The notes: generated by a model not told the origin, from the sequence alone. A stretch of DNA of 64,000 nucleotides from Asterias amurensis (GCF_032118995.1 NC_092648.1:4107001-4171000); one strand, 5' to 3'. Positions 47,064 through 58,879 are shown, counted from the stretch's first letter. Numbers and translations are program-made.

Positions 47064-47343
47064 CTGCAAATTATCTAACAGAAAAATTTCTTTTAATTGT
47101 AAATAATGAAGAAAATAAGATTTTAAACTCATAATTTTGGTATCAAGTTCTTTAAATGAGGAATGTAGGATTAGGCAAGCTTGTTGGTCTAGTGATTCAG
47201 ACGTTTCACAGCTTTGCTTACTGCGGAACTATGTGCTTACCATCATCATTCTCTGCTTTCTGGGTACGCACAAAAATGTCTGCACTAGCTTTGTACACTA
47301 TGAACATGTAAAACATAAACTAGCATTGTGAAATAAGCTTAGT

Positions 47344-47727
47344 TTAAAGGCAGTGGACACTATTGGTAATTACTCAAAACAATTATTAGCATAAAACCTT
47401 ACTCGTTAACAAGTAACGGGGAGAGGTTGTTAGTATAAAACATTGTGAGAAACGGCTCCCTCTGAAGTGGAGTAGTTTTCGAGAAAGAAGTAATTTGCCA
47501 CGAATTTGATTTCAAGACCTCAGATTTAGAATTTGAGGTCTCGAAATCAAGCATCTGAAAGGACACAACTCCGTGTGTCAAAGGTGTTTTTTCTTGCATT
47601 ATTATCTCACAACTTTGATGACCGATTGAGCTCAAATTTTCACAGGTTGGTTATTTTGTGCATGTTAAGATACACCAAGTGAGAAGACTGGTCTTTGACA
47701 ACTACCAATAATGTCCACAGCCTTTAA
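47344..47727. mobile_element. TTAA MITE, GGCACTGGACAC family
   Basis: TTTAAAGGCAGTGGACACTA to TGTCCACAGCCTTTAA, flanked by TTAA. Confidence 0.85.
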
Positions 47728-48380
47728 GCACACGCACACATTTTTGCTTCCGTAAATAAATCGCTGTACAGTAAAGCTGCGTCATGAAACTGGGACCAAG
47801 TCTAATACAAAGTGCATGCTTCACATGTTGGGTAAAACAATGCATAAAATAAATTGACCCAATCAATATACATTACCTACATGTTACCATTAAAAAGAGC
47901 AAATTATTTTGGCATCTTTTACAAGGATGTTAAAACTGCAGTCCTCACATCTTACAGGTATGAGTGATGGTCCCTAATGTATGATAGGTACACACAAAAG
48001 CATGTCAGGACTTCTGGAACTTGAATAGCCTCATATAATCCAACTCTGCAAGCTCGCTCAAGTGAGCTGGATGTGTTTTCTTCATGCTTGGATCTCATGT
48101 AATGTTGCTGTGCAGAGACTCTCATGTTTCAGCTTCAAGAAGTCTGGTGGGTGTTTCCACGCTGCTCATCTCTAGTCCTACTAATCATAGCTCCTTTAGC
48201 TGTAGCTGTGTGCCTTCCTGGCGAGTGACTGTGTCCATGATACACATGTTGTCATAAGATAGTCCTTCAGATCTCATCCAGGTCGGAACAGTCGTACTTC
48301 ACCACTCTAGATGGGACTACAGTGTAATCATCAACTCCATCCGTCCCTTGCATCACTCTCAGCATTATCAGTAGCTTTAG
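47728..48380. other. No supported gene
   Basis: Mixed-composition sequence with no open frame or repeat that I can support. Confidence 0.45.
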
Positions 48381-48720
48381 GTTCAGTCCAGGTGAATGCT
48401 TGAACACACCTCAGCATAGCTGGATCACTACCAGTCCTATAATCATCTCAACTCTGGTTGGATGACATCAGTGGCTTAGGTTCACCTCCAGGTGAATGCT
48501 TGAATACACCTCAGCATAGCTGGATCACTACCAGTCCTATAATCATCTCAACTCTGGTTGGATGACATCAGTGGCTTAGGTTCACCTCCAGGTGAATGCT
48601 TGAATACACCTCAGCATAGCTGGATCACTACCAGTCCTATAATCATCTCCACTCTGGTTGGATGACATCAGTGGCTTAGGTTCACCTCCAGGTGAATTCT
48701 TGAAAACATGGATCACTACC
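48381..48720. repeat. 100-bp tandem repeat, three to four units
   Basis: Units begin TTAGGTTCACCTCCAGGTGA and contain 'CATAGCTGGATCACTACCAG'. Starts lie near 48,377, 48,477, 48,577 and 48,677. The inner units are almost identical. The period is not a multiple of 3, so the minus-strand frame there is not a protein repeat. Confidence 0.85.
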
Positions 48721-48957
48721 AGTCCTACACCCATGTCCATCCTATTACCAGATGCAGTTAGCAGGTAAGGGAACGCCCCCTCAAAGTAATAGTAAAACTC
48801 CATGATTCAGTTTAATTGCTTTTTTTATTTCCAAAATGACCAAAGAGATACACAGACAAATCAACAGACATGACACGAGCACAAGATAGCATTGTCCAGA
48901 GTCTTATTGTACAAAAAAACGGGTACAAGAACCATTTTTGTCAAAAAAAAAAACGAA

Positions 48958-49335
48958 CTGTGGACAGCTTTGGTAATAATGTCAAAGACCATTTCTCACT
49001 TGGTGTATCCCAACCATACAAAAATAAAATCTGTGAAAATGTTGACTGAATTGGTTATTGAAGTAGCAACTTGAGAGTATTAAGAAAGTAAAAACACCCT
49101 TGTACCCCTAATGTTGCACACATTTGTGTTTTCAGATGTCTAATAAAAGGCTTCAGGCCTGAAGTCTTTTAATTTTTGAATGAGAAATGAACTCTTTCTC
49201 AAAAACTATGTTACACAATGTACATATGTATTTCTTCTCACAATGTTTTAAATTATCACTAGCTCTTTATTGCTTGTTACAAAGGTTCTATGCCAAGTAA
49301 AAACTAATTTAAGTAATTACCAACAGTGCCTTCAA
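48958..49335. mobile_element. TTAA-family MITE, decayed copy
   Basis: It starts CTGTGGACAGCTTTGGTAAT and ends near ACCAACAGTGCCTTCA. The interior matches the GGCACTGGACAC family; the TTAA ends are lost. Confidence 0.65.
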
Positions 49336-49429
49336 GTACGGAAATAAGCTAAGCAAAACAAACTTAAATACAGATCCAAGAAGCAGCTCTTTATTTATAA
49401 ACAGCATGATCCAATTTCACAAGACTCTT

Positions 49430-49817
49430 TTAAAGACATTGGACACTGTTGGTAATTGTTAAAGACCAGTCTTCTCACTTGGTGTATCTTAACATATATG
49501 CATAAAATAACAAACCTGTGAAAATTTGAGCTCAATTGGTCGTCGAAGTTGCGAGATAATAATGAAAGAAAAAACACCCTTGTCACACGGAGTTGTGTGC
49601 TTTCAGGAGCTTGATTTCAAGACCTCAAACTCTAAATCTGAGGTCTCAAAATCAAATCCGTGGAAAATTACTTCTTTCTCGAAAACTACGTTACTTCAGA
49701 GGGAGCCGCTTCTCACAATGTTTTATACTATCAATAGTTCCCCATTACTTGTTACCAAGTAAGGTTTTATGCTAATAATTATTTTGAGTAATTACCAATA
49801 GTGTCCACTGCCTTTAA
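49430..49817. mobile_element. TTAA MITE, GGCACTGGACAC family
   Basis: TTAAAGACATTGGACACTGT to AGTGTCCACTGCCTTTAA, with TTAA at both ends. Confidence 0.85.
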
Positions 49818-49892
49818 AGGATAAAAATAAGCCGTGCACAACAAATCTAACCTTACCAGCCAAAATACTGTGACCCATGTACCATTTGCGAG

Positions 49893-49976
49893 TGGTATTC
49901 CGCTCATTTCTGCTAAGCGAGAAAATTGTAGGCGATATTTTCTGGTTAAGCAGCCTCATTGAAATTAGACCCTGGT
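49893..49976. mobile_element. Fragment of the GGGCCCAATTTC MITE
   Basis: Only the right end (GCTAAGCG to TTGAAATTAGACCCTGG) of the family seen at 4779-5025. Confidence 0.5.
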
Positions 49977-50574
49977 GTTAAATTTGTTTTAGACATCTCC
50001 TTTGACAAAACACACACCACAACAAATGCACATGTTAACAATAAAACTAAATTTTATTTCAGCGTATTTGTTTGTATCATTATTATTAATAATATTTTTT
50101 CTTCTTCATAAATTCTTTTGAGGGGGTAATAACATCAAACAAATTCTTTTGTGTTATAGCCTTGTTTTTCTTATAATCTTATTTGTTTCATTTGACCCCG
50201 AATAGTTCAATTGTCACTGCTCTTTTAATGGGCAACTGACTTCTGAAAGCACAAAAAGCTAAGCAGAAACGGAATTACAAATGCTTATAAGAATAAGGTT
50301 AGCAGCAAAAAAACATATCAAGGTTTCAGCACCATACAGTAAAGTTGACTCAACTCAATGACACAGAATAAAAACGATGGACTTCATGGTGTCAGTTTAC
50401 TTTCCAGGACAAATTTAATTCCTTATAGGGCCTTACAATGCAATAATCAAAAGTTTAACAAAACAGACAACTAAACACCCAGACACAAAATAAAACTAAT
50501 TAACTTGTGTGTTGTTTTACACAAGTAAAAGAACCCAGTGCACTTATCATAAAGAGAGGGGGTTTGGCCCGGTG
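49977..50574. other. No supported gene
   Basis: AT-rich, with no open frame or repeat that I can support. Confidence 0.5.
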
Positions 50575-51130
50575 TTCCTGGGGTGGATTTCACAAAGAGT
50601 TAGGACTAGTCTTATCTTGAGTTAGGACGAGTAACTGGCTGTACGTTTTGATATCTCTAGTCCTAACTCTTTGTGAAATCAACCCCTGGTCTGATATCGG
50701 CAGCATATTGCACCACAGCACTTGTAAAACATTGCATGGTGCTATACAAGGATTAGGTCAAAGGTAGTCCCACATCTTGTAAGAAAGACTGAATGTTACA
50801 GCGTTACGAGTGATTGATATGCGCACTTTATAAGAAGCAACTAGTTCCTGGGGTGGATTTCACAAAGAGTTAGGACTAGTCTTATCTTGAGTTAGGACGA
50901 GTAACTGGCTGTACGTTTTGATATCTCTAGTCCTAAGTTAGGACTAGTCCTAACTCTTTGTGAAATCAACCCCTGGTCTGATATCGGCAGCATATTGCAC
51001 CACAGCACTTGTAAAACATTGCATGGTGCTATACAAGGATTAGGTCAAAGGTGGTCCCACATCTTGTAGGAAAGACTGAATGTTACAGCGTTACGAGTGA
51101 TTGATATGCGCACTTTATAAGAAGCAACTA
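50575..51130. repeat. ~270-bp tandem duplication carrying a foldback MITE
   Basis: Copies 50,575-50,844 and 50,845-51,130 are almost identical outside the foldback. Each starts with a TTTCACAAAGAGTTAGGACT-ended palindrome (the family of 9,878). The first palindrome lacks 16-17 bp (CTAAGTTAGGACTAGTC) that the second has, as expected from hairpin-mediated deletion. Confidence 0.9.
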
Positions 51131-51674
51131 GTATTATTTTTATTACTTGTTGTGGTCATAGTTTTTTGTAATAAAATGTAATGCCTCAACCCTACGCCCT
51201 ACACATTTCAAGAAAACCATTCAAGGAATTTTACATACAGATAAATCCCCAACTAAATAGTTGGGGATTTTACAGTTTAAACAGTAACTAACCCAAATTG
51301 AAGATGGGATATGTTTTGAAAGGCATAGAGGCCTAGCATTAGGACAAATTTATTTGGCAAATCTGAACAATAGAGCATCAAGTTTTCAGGTCAAGTAGAC
51401 AATCAAACGATTAATGACAAATAATGAAAATTCACCAAGAAAACGCTCTTTTTTTTGGGCCAATGATACAACATCACACTTTGCCTTCAAAGAAGACCAA
51501 ATCATTCACTACACTTGTAAAACATCACAAAAATACAGAATAAAACCTGTTCACTCGTTGGGGTCGTTTGTTTTACTGGTGGGGGGGGGGGGGGGGGTAA
51601 TGTTATTTCTGAATACCTCGGCCATTAACGGGGTTTGGTCCACATCACCACTTAGCCTTTTCAAGCACCTGACA
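51131..51674. other. No supported gene
   Basis: Contains a poly-G run at about 51,580-51,597 and a hairpin AATCCCCAACTA/TAGTTGGGGATT at 51,244-51,270. No coding evidence. Confidence 0.5.
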
Positions 51675-52031
51675 GTCAAAGGCACTGGACACTTGGTAAT
51701 TAACCAAAATAATTGTTAGCATAAAAACTTACTAGGTAACAAGCTGTTGATAGTATAAAACATTGTAAGAAATGTCTCTCTCTGAAGTAACGTAGTTTTT
51801 GAGAAAGAAGTAATTTCTCACTGAAATAGTTGAATTGAATTCCAGACCTCACTGAGGTCTGGAATTCAAGGCATCTGAAAGTACACAACTTGTGCGACAA
51901 GGGTATTTTTTCTTCCTTTCGGCCTATTCTCTCGCATTTTCTACAACCAATTGAGTTCAAACTTCCACGTTGAGATACACCAAGTGAGAAGACTGGTCTT
52001 TGACAATTACCGAAGGTGTCCAGTGTCTTTA
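51675..52031. mobile_element. TTAA-family MITE
   Basis: TCAAAGGCACTGGACACTTG to GGTGTCCAGTGTCTTTAAA. It lies 28 bp beyond the donor of the exon at 52,060-52,185, inside the putative intron. Confidence 0.8.
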
Positions 52032-52059
52032 AAAGATGAAAGTTTTAATATTGACTCAC

Positions 52060-53618
52060 CTGAACATCTTGAGGTTGTAGCTGTGATACGCGGTTCCTTA
52101 TCTACTTGCAATGGGGAGGGACACACATCTGTACATCACATCTTTCAGTGTGATAGAAACACCATTCATACTGAACCCGATTGACCTGTATACAAAATAG
52201 TAACCAGACAGTTAGTATTAGTACATGTAAGGCCTATTTTATGTTAAAAAAAAGTTTAAAACTGTAAGGATCCAAACTGAATGTAAATAGTCTAATGAAA
52301 GTTATTCAAATTATTGTTCATTGTTTTCAGGAAACAAAAACTAATATGAACAATTAGGTATGATTGAGTTTCTGCTTCTGAACTTTCTTGAACTTTCTTT
52401 CGGAACCACAGCTTGGGTTCCAGCTTAGGTACCATCAAATAGTTTGCTAGTGCCCCCAGCCCTATAGCCAGCCCTGACACTCACCACAAAGAAAGCTTGA
52501 CTAGAGCAGGGATTGCACCAAAAACCTCAGGATTGGCGCATGAGCACTCTACCAACTGAGCTATCGAGCCCTGTGTTGGCAGTCTCCCTAATTATCTTTA
52601 TTTGCGGGTGCCAGTCAGAGGCCATACATTTGTTAACTGCAATAGTTGTTCCTCTAGAGCTCATACATTGACAAGCACTGCTGTTGACAATTCTGATGCA
52701 ATGACACAATCTGACATAAATTAAGGGTTATACATAGCACATTTGTATAAAGTAGAGTCAATAGACGATGTGACCTATGTTTACATTCAAACCGCCCTCT
52801 GTTGACAAAATACTATATACGTCTTGTTTCGCCGGGCACTGAGTTGCGTAGTCATAGTAAGATTGCGTACACTTTCTAGCTGGCTGCCAAAACACAAAGG
52901 TTTTGCCCGGCGGTATGCGCGCGAATCATGTTATGGTTTTCGTGTGACGTCAGAGGTCACATCGTCTATAGGAATCAACGTTTTGGGAAACTGAAAATAT
53001 TTGACTAGAGGAGAGCAGGATGTTGAACCAACCACATGGATTATGCCTAGGCCAAGTAAACAAAAACATTTGATCTGGGTTTCTCCAAAAAGAGGAGGAT
53101 GAGGGCCTTTTTAATTGTTATTATTGTATTTGTCCGCCAAGGCATTTTAATTCAAATTGGCCACCAATTCTTCAGTTTAAAAGTCACCTCTTACTTTAGT
53201 TACAAGTTTTTAAAAGATTAGTAAGTTTAATGAGAAATACACAGAAAATACATGTGAAGACAAAAAAAAGTAAAACAAAAAAAAATAGATAAAAAAAGAT
53301 GGGGCCTCAAAAAAGGATGATGTGGGAGGGGATGATTGACTGGTATTTTTTATTACTTGGCCTTTAAAATTGATCATCTTCAAAATTAACAATTATAATT
53401 GAACTATAATTTTCGGTCTTTTCAGTACTATTTTTTTTAGTAGGATTTTCAGGCATTGTCATGACACGTGTGTGTTTCGAAGTTTGCCGCCACACACTGA
53501 ACAGCAAACGTAAAGACTATAATTTGCTTCATTTTATTTAGCTATTTTGAAAACTCAAATTCACCTTAAAAACTCTTTCAAAGAATTCTATAAATATTGT
53601 TCTACTCACCTCAAGCAT
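52060..53618 (-). CDS. Candidate 30-residue Cys-rich peptide (two exons)
   Basis: Minus strand. Exon 1 ends at 53,610 with ATG-CTT-GAG and a strong GTGAGT donor; the ATG (53,618) has A at -3. Exon 2 is 52,185-52,060: acceptor TTTTGTATACAG, donor TTCAG/GTGAGT, 126 bp. Joined in phase 0 the frame reads M-L-E then 27 codons to TAG (52,102-52,104), with four cysteines in the pattern C-x6-C-x4-C-x4-C, including C-F-Y-H-T-E-R-C. The splice signals are good. The coding claim is weak: no signal peptide is visible, and another frame of exon 2 is also open for 28 codons. It may be a non-coding RNA divergent from the gene at 54,170. Confidence 0.3.
52497..52570 (-). repeat. tRNA-like sequence (SINE head or tRNA pseudogene)
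   Basis: On the minus strand GGGCTCGATAGCTCAGTTGG is an excellent D-arm and A box, but the B box is degenerate (TTTGGTGCAATCCC) and the anticodon arm does not pair. Not a working tRNA. Confidence 0.55.
52760..52970. mobile_element. MITE, TAGACGATGTGACC ends
   Basis: TAGACGATGTGACC at the left pairs with GGTCACATCGTCTA at the right. The interior is GC-rich (GCCGGGCACTGAG, GCCCGGCGG). It lies in the intron of the candidate minus-strand transcript. Confidence 0.8.
52971..53609. other. Intronic, nothing further seen
   Basis: A-rich runs near 53,265-53,300; no elements or frames supported. Confidence 0.45.
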
Positions 53619-53639
53619 TTTGCAGTGGTTTCGTCAACC

Positions 53640-54169
53640 AATTTGGGTATAAAATAAAGAGTCAGTTACTCGGGAAAAACGTGGATTCTTTCGCTGTCAA
53701 CCATTTTGTCTGCATGTGACAGGCCGCCGCGAAACGTAGACTGGTGCCCTGTCTCTCCTCTGCCCTCGAGGCTCGTGAATGATAAAGACAAGGGGGCCAG
53801 TCTAGGCCAATCGCCCCACGTGACTAGTGTAGTAGTAGGCACACGGTTAATATTATGGGAAACACACATTTTTTGCCAAAGTCTTCAAACAAATCCCAAA
53901 AAGTAACTGGTAATTATTATTGAGAATTCGTTTGGTTTCGTGCTGAATATTTTGGTTAAATATAAACTTTTGTTTCTCAAGTTTGTAACTAATCTAGCCC
54001 TCCCACTCTATGCTAGCCCCGCCCACTCAACATATACGATAAACAACTCTTGAGGGCAGTATAACCAAATTCTGATCTCGACTTTTTTGCAGTAACACGA
54101 CTGATCAGTTTTGTCGTCTGCATCCGAAACGAAGTTGTTGTTGCTTTAGTTTATTAGAATCTGATCTGC
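53640..54169. promoter_or_regulatory. Probable divergent promoter region
   Basis: Two transcription units point away from each other: the minus-strand exon ending at 53,610 and the plus-strand CDS from 54,170. The ~0.5 kb between holds a GC-richer block at 53,720-53,830 (with CCACGTGAC) and a GC-box-like CCCCGCCC at 54,016. Start sites were not determined; this is inference from arrangement and composition. Confidence 0.4.
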
Positions 54170-56076
54170 ATGGATCTATCTGAGGACGGCGACAGTATCA
54201 GTAAAGATGAATGCCTCAAACACTACCACGACGAGATGCTTCACCAGGCGGAATTGCAATGTGAGATGACAATACGTCAAGCAAACGTCAAGAAACTTAC
54301 TGAAGACGTTCAAGAATTAGCAAAGGTTAGACAACATGTATTGTTGGAATGAAGGAATGATTCAAAAATTGCCCCGAGCTGGACTAATTCCTGCTTAGGA
54401 TGCAAGTACAGTAACAAGGGCAATGTAATTTTCCTCCTTTATATCATAGTTCTTAGTTCATGAGTTAGGTTGGGTAGAAGTTAAGTTGGTTGGCCTACTA
54501 AACTAAACTAAGTCCAACCCTTTTTGGAGCTCACAGTCGCACACATAAACACTCAGGTAAATTTATATTAATTATAATACCCTTTTTTGGGGCCCTTTTT
54601 GTTAGCCTGGACTCTGGACGCACTTGTATTCCTACGAGCGCACCAATCAACCACCCTGGCCTTAGTTTTACGTCCAAACTTGTGGATCCTGCTGAGTAAA
54701 CCAACGTAAACGTACTTTGATTATAGCCTAGTTCTACTTCTAGAATAGAAGTACCCAACACCAAGCTCAACCATCATGATCAGAAAGTAAAACTAGAACC
54801 GGGTGTTTCAATTCATTTAGTTGCGATAACGTAACCCCTTACGCCGTCGGCAGGAGGGTTACGTTATCGCAACTACAATTCATTGTGCTTTTTAATGCAG
54901 GAGGTAAAGGCAGAGTTACTGATAGAGAAATGGGGGAGTACACTGAAGAGTGATGGATCGCAGCATGAAAAGCCTGAACAGCGGACTAATGCACTGTGTA
55001 TGGAGGTAGCTGCAAACCCAGATACACTGGATGGTGAGTTTTTTTAAAAGCATGTTATTGTTATTGGCTCTAATTACAGTAGAATACTGAACTTATGATG
55101 GACCACAGAATCATGTGTTTTTAAAGTAAGCGCAGAATATATATAAAGCATCTTGTGGCCGGCGTCCTGCACCGCTCACTTGAATTCAAGTAATTGACTA
55201 TGATGTCGTCAATTTTGTTAGTAAGCTGACAGCCAAAGCATCGCCATGAAATTTGACCCTTATTTCCAATTTGGTCTGACTGCTGATAGCGGATATCCAT
55301 GCAGCCAGTACAACTCCAGGCTAAAATTTGGTACAAATTTCTCAAGAATATTTCTGCTAAAAAAAAAGCTGTGATGTCAGTGAGAAATTATGATGGACCA
55401 GAGTCTCAGCCTACAGCTTGGTAAATGCAAGTGGTAGTTAATACAGATCAAGATGGTGAGGGTTGCCTGTACTGAAGAGATTCTGAACAGGCTTTGACAA
55501 GTAGCTAGATGTAGATTGTGCGTTAATTTGTTTATGACGTGCTTTTGAAAACCCACTCATGGGCCCTTTAGACCTCTTACTTATTATTACACCAGTTAAA
55601 CTTAGTGGCCTGACGTTTTTGACGTCGTTCTCTGAGGCTAAATGAAAACACCAGTTCATGGGATCTTTTAGAGCATTCTTACAAGAGTCCTTGAAAACAT
55701 CTAAACTTTTTTGAATGAAGGAGATTGGTAAAAGTTTGCTCTGTGCTGGACGAGTTAAGGTCAAGTCTGTATACCAACAAGTTTTTTTTTAAATAAAGCA
55801 AATCACTTGCAAAAGTATATGATTGCTGAAACTGCGGCCCACTTGGGCATCCCTACATTCATAAAGAGCTAGAAAAAGACTAGCAAAGAAATGTAGATGT
55901 ATACCAGGGTTTTAAAAGGTGTAAGAATTCCAGCTTACTTTTTGTTTTGTTTTAACACAATCTTTTATACTCTCTTTGTTATAGATGTCCTAATGAAGCT
56001 TCAATACGAGAAGGCTAAACTCCAGTCAGAGGTCACAGAGGTTATGTCAAAGTTGAAAGGTTGTGAGACCATGTGA
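54170..56076 (+). CDS. 126-residue coiled-coil protein (three coding exons)
   Basis: Exons 54,170-54,325 (52 codons; donor GCAAAG/GTTAGA), 54,901-55,033 (acceptor TTTTTAATGCAG, donor GATG/GTGAGT) and 55,985-56,076 (acceptor TTTGTTATAG, stop TGA). The phases agree (0, then 1). The start is the first ATG in the exon (CTGCATGGATCTATC). The protein is highly charged. Residues ~15-60 and ~97-122 (L-M-K-L-Q-Y-E-K-A-K-L) look like coiled coil, with a polar linker (K-S-D-G-S-Q-H-E-K-P) between. No signal peptide or membrane segment. Size and design recall small kinetochore or scaffold subunits, but I recognise no family. Gene reality is supported by three consistent splice pairs. A 58-bp transposon sits 25 bp before exon 2. 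Confidence 0.75.
54818..54875. mobile_element. 58-bp inverted-repeat element with 9-bp target duplication
   Basis: TAGTTGCGATAACGTAACCC pairs with GGGTTACGTTATCGCAACTA across a ~18-bp loop. The direct repeat CAATTCATT flanks it exactly (54,809-54,817 and 54,876-54,884). It is a minimal MITE in the intron just before the exon 2 acceptor. The TAG-starting ends and 9-bp duplication match the pattern of the 733-bp element. Confidence 0.85.
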
Positions 56077-56937
56077 TGATGATCATTATTTTACCAAGGT
56101 ACAAACTATAAACCATAAGCGGTTAAATCAACATTGTTGACAAGACATTGTTTTTTTCTTTCATTATTATCTTGCAACTTCGCAACCAATTGAGTTCGAA
56201 TTTTCACAGGTATGTTATTTTATGCATATGTTGTGATACACCAAGTGAGAAGACTGGTCTTTGACAATTACCAATAGTGTCCAGTTTCTTTAACGAAAAA
56301 ATTCTTATTCCAATGCAGTACACTTGAAGACTTTCTTTATTGCATTCAATGCTGGGTTATTCCATGCCTTGCTGAGTTACTCCATTCCTTGCTGGTTATC
56401 CATTCATCTCTGGGTTATCCCATTTAATTATTCCATTAAATGCTTCACTCTACTTGTTCTTACAGGTCTCAATTGAGCACAGGCTAAGTGTCTTCAAGAT
56501 GACTATCTCAGCTGGAGTGTATGCCACAGGAGTACTTTAATGCTGATTAAGCAAGGCTTCGTTTCTTTCTTGGTCTCAACTGACTCCGCGATAGTGCAGT
56601 TAATTACGATCCTATTAAAGCTAAAGTAGTAGACTCAGCCAATTTTCTATACAGGACATTTCTTTTCAGATCTGAGAAGTCTCCCGAACATCCGATAAAT
56701 CTACTCCGTGGTAGTAGAACAATGAAAGACAGTTCTCTAAAGAACAAACTCTACCTGGCAAGTAGATACACTCATGATTTTAACGCAAAACAAATATATA
56801 CATTTATTGATACCTCACCATGCAATGCCTCAAATCTTATATATGATTAATGTTGTTGGTTTTTCTTTTTATGTACTCTATTTTGCAAAAACAATTTTTT
56901 GGTGAATAAAAAAGGTATATTTATTTTGAGAACATTA
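56077..56937 (+). other. Spliced 3' UTR of the coiled-coil gene
   Basis: After the stop at 56,076 a donor-like CCAAG/GTACAA occurs at 56,099/56,100. An acceptor CTTGTTCTTACAG ends at 56,466, and AATAAA (56,905-56,910) would end the transcript near 56,930. An intron in the 3' UTR is inferred from these signals. The intervening sequence contains a partial TTAA-family MITE and a short CATTCCTTGCTG-type repeat. Confidence 0.45.
56140..56292. mobile_element. Partial TTAA-family MITE
   Basis: Right half only: 'CTTTCATTATTATCTTGCAA', then 'TTACCAATAGTGTCCAGTTT' and CTTTAA at the end. The left half is missing. Confidence 0.65.
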
Positions 56938-58708
56938 GCGCACAATTCATTCATTGAGACATTATTCATTGTGATTTGTTCACAATCAAGTCTATTGTGT
57001 TCTAAATTTGATTTAAAAAATCAAAAATAAAACCATGTTTGAGAGTCGGTGTTGATTTTTTAATGAATGAATCTAAAATAGATAATGGACAAAAAGCCTG
57101 ACATGCATGCGTGACGTGTGAACCAAATCTTCCAGCCGTCTTCTAGACCCCAAAACAAACAACATCCAAGTCTTTCTTTTAAATGGTCAATTACAAGATG
57201 GTTTATTATTGCAGATGCTTAAAATTACACATTTTTTAAAAATAAATTCATAATAACAATGTATAGTATACAGATAGAGTCAAATGGTTACATAAAGAGC
57301 AGGTTTGAATAGTACTTATAATAATATTTCTTGTGAGCAGTCCTGTTAAGTTTACAAAGGAAACATTTGAGAAGATTTCCTGGAGGCTCTGGGACCAAGT
57401 CCCTGTAAGATGCTGTAAGAGTTTGCCACTGAAGTGGCATCCGATTGTGGAAATGAACATGGCATTCACTCTTTGGTGCACAAGGCGGTCGCTAGAGACC
57501 ACCAAAACACATTCAAATTGGACTTGATAAATGATCATAACTTAAATTTAAAAAGTACATTACAGGCTACCGCCTTCAAATGTTTAGAGCGATTGTTGTG
57601 CTTTCGTTTGATGTGAGGTTCAACAGGGGGCGCTAATAAAATTTTGAGAAAAACATGGATGAATTATTATTATTATTTTTTTACAATAAAATTAATCTGT
57701 GCACCAAAGGGTTAAAGGAAAGGTACATCATACGTATTAACTGCCTAATTTTTTTAAAGAAGATGTTATTTTAAGGGGTATGACAGCAGATGGAAAGCGA
57801 CTTTAAAATTCATAAAAAACATTTAAAAGTCCTTATTCTTTTTAACATTGATACTGACTCTAGATTAACTTATTGTCGAAATGATCATGTAAAATTGGCT
57901 TTGCATTAGAACAAAGTATTCGTATCATTTATCTATTATTATTATTTTTTTTTTGAGGGTCGTGGTGGGGGGGGGGGTTGATATTCGTTGGCAGATATTG
58001 TCTGTTTAACCAATGTGCTATAAGCCACATGTAGCAAATCTTAATTACATGTAGGCATGTGGCCGATCCACTCCATTTGCACATTCAAGTACTGCGCAAA
58101 AGAGGCATCAAGTCAAAGAGCAACTGGTCCCCTCTCATTCTTCTTTGATCTTGTGATATATCTAACTGTAGTTTAGAGTGACCGTGTAAAAACATGATTC
58201 ATTTGAAATGGAATGGCGTCAAATTAGTTGCATTAGTTGCATTTTTAAACACACGTACTAAGCATCCTACAAGCACCATATAAGCACACACAAGTTTGCT
58301 ACAATCCCGGTCATATCTCGTTGGCCCCCCCCCCCCCGCCCCCTTTCAATGTTGGTTCTCATTGTTGCATGGTCTTCTTCTGCGTTCCAGTCAACATTGA
58401 GCGGGGGTGGCCCAAGCATTTTGGCAGGGATTGTGGAAGCGTGCACACAGAGTAGTCACCCTTGCAAGCATGATATTAGTCGTTGGAAAAAAGGTAGTAC
58501 AATTTCATAGAGTACAAGGGCTGACCTACATATTTATTACCTACATACATGTCCACATGGTGTCGCCTTTAGTATAGACTACTCAGGCTATTTAATCACA
58601 GTTTCTCAGATTTTTCCCAAGGAAAAAAGAAAAAAAAAGAAAAAGGAAATCGGACTAAAAAGGAGGACGTAAATCTAACACCAGAGGTCATGGCTCTCGC
58701 TTCTGCAG
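56938..58708. other. Intergenic, no supported gene
   Basis: Low-complexity stretches include poly-G at about 57,966-57,978 and poly-C at about 58,326-58,343. Opposed open frames at 57,248-57,616 on both strands have no splice signals or motif. This may include the 3' end of an unseen transcript. Confidence 0.45.
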
Positions 58709-58870
58709 CCGATTTTACAAAACGCTAGGATTAATCCTATCTCAGTTAGGATGAGTAACCCGTCCTAACTTAGGATGGGTTCTGTGCATCCTAACGTCTT
58801 CCGATACAAAACATAACTCGTCCTAAGGCCTAAGATTAATCCTAAGTTAGGAAGAGTTTGGTGAAATCGA
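58709..58870. mobile_element. Foldback MITE related to 9,878
   Basis: GCCGATTTTACAAAACGCTA on the left and GGTGAAATCG on the right are diverged forms of the TTTCACAAAG ends, with internal TCCTAACTTAGGA palindromes. Confidence 0.65.
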
Positions 58871-58879
58871 CGACAGGAC

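Noticed and set aside
52497-52570. Functional tRNA gene on the minus strand
   Set aside because: The A box is good but the B box and anticodon arm are degenerate.
57248-57616. Opposed open frames of 60-96 codons
   Set aside because: Open on both strands, without splice borders or family resemblance.
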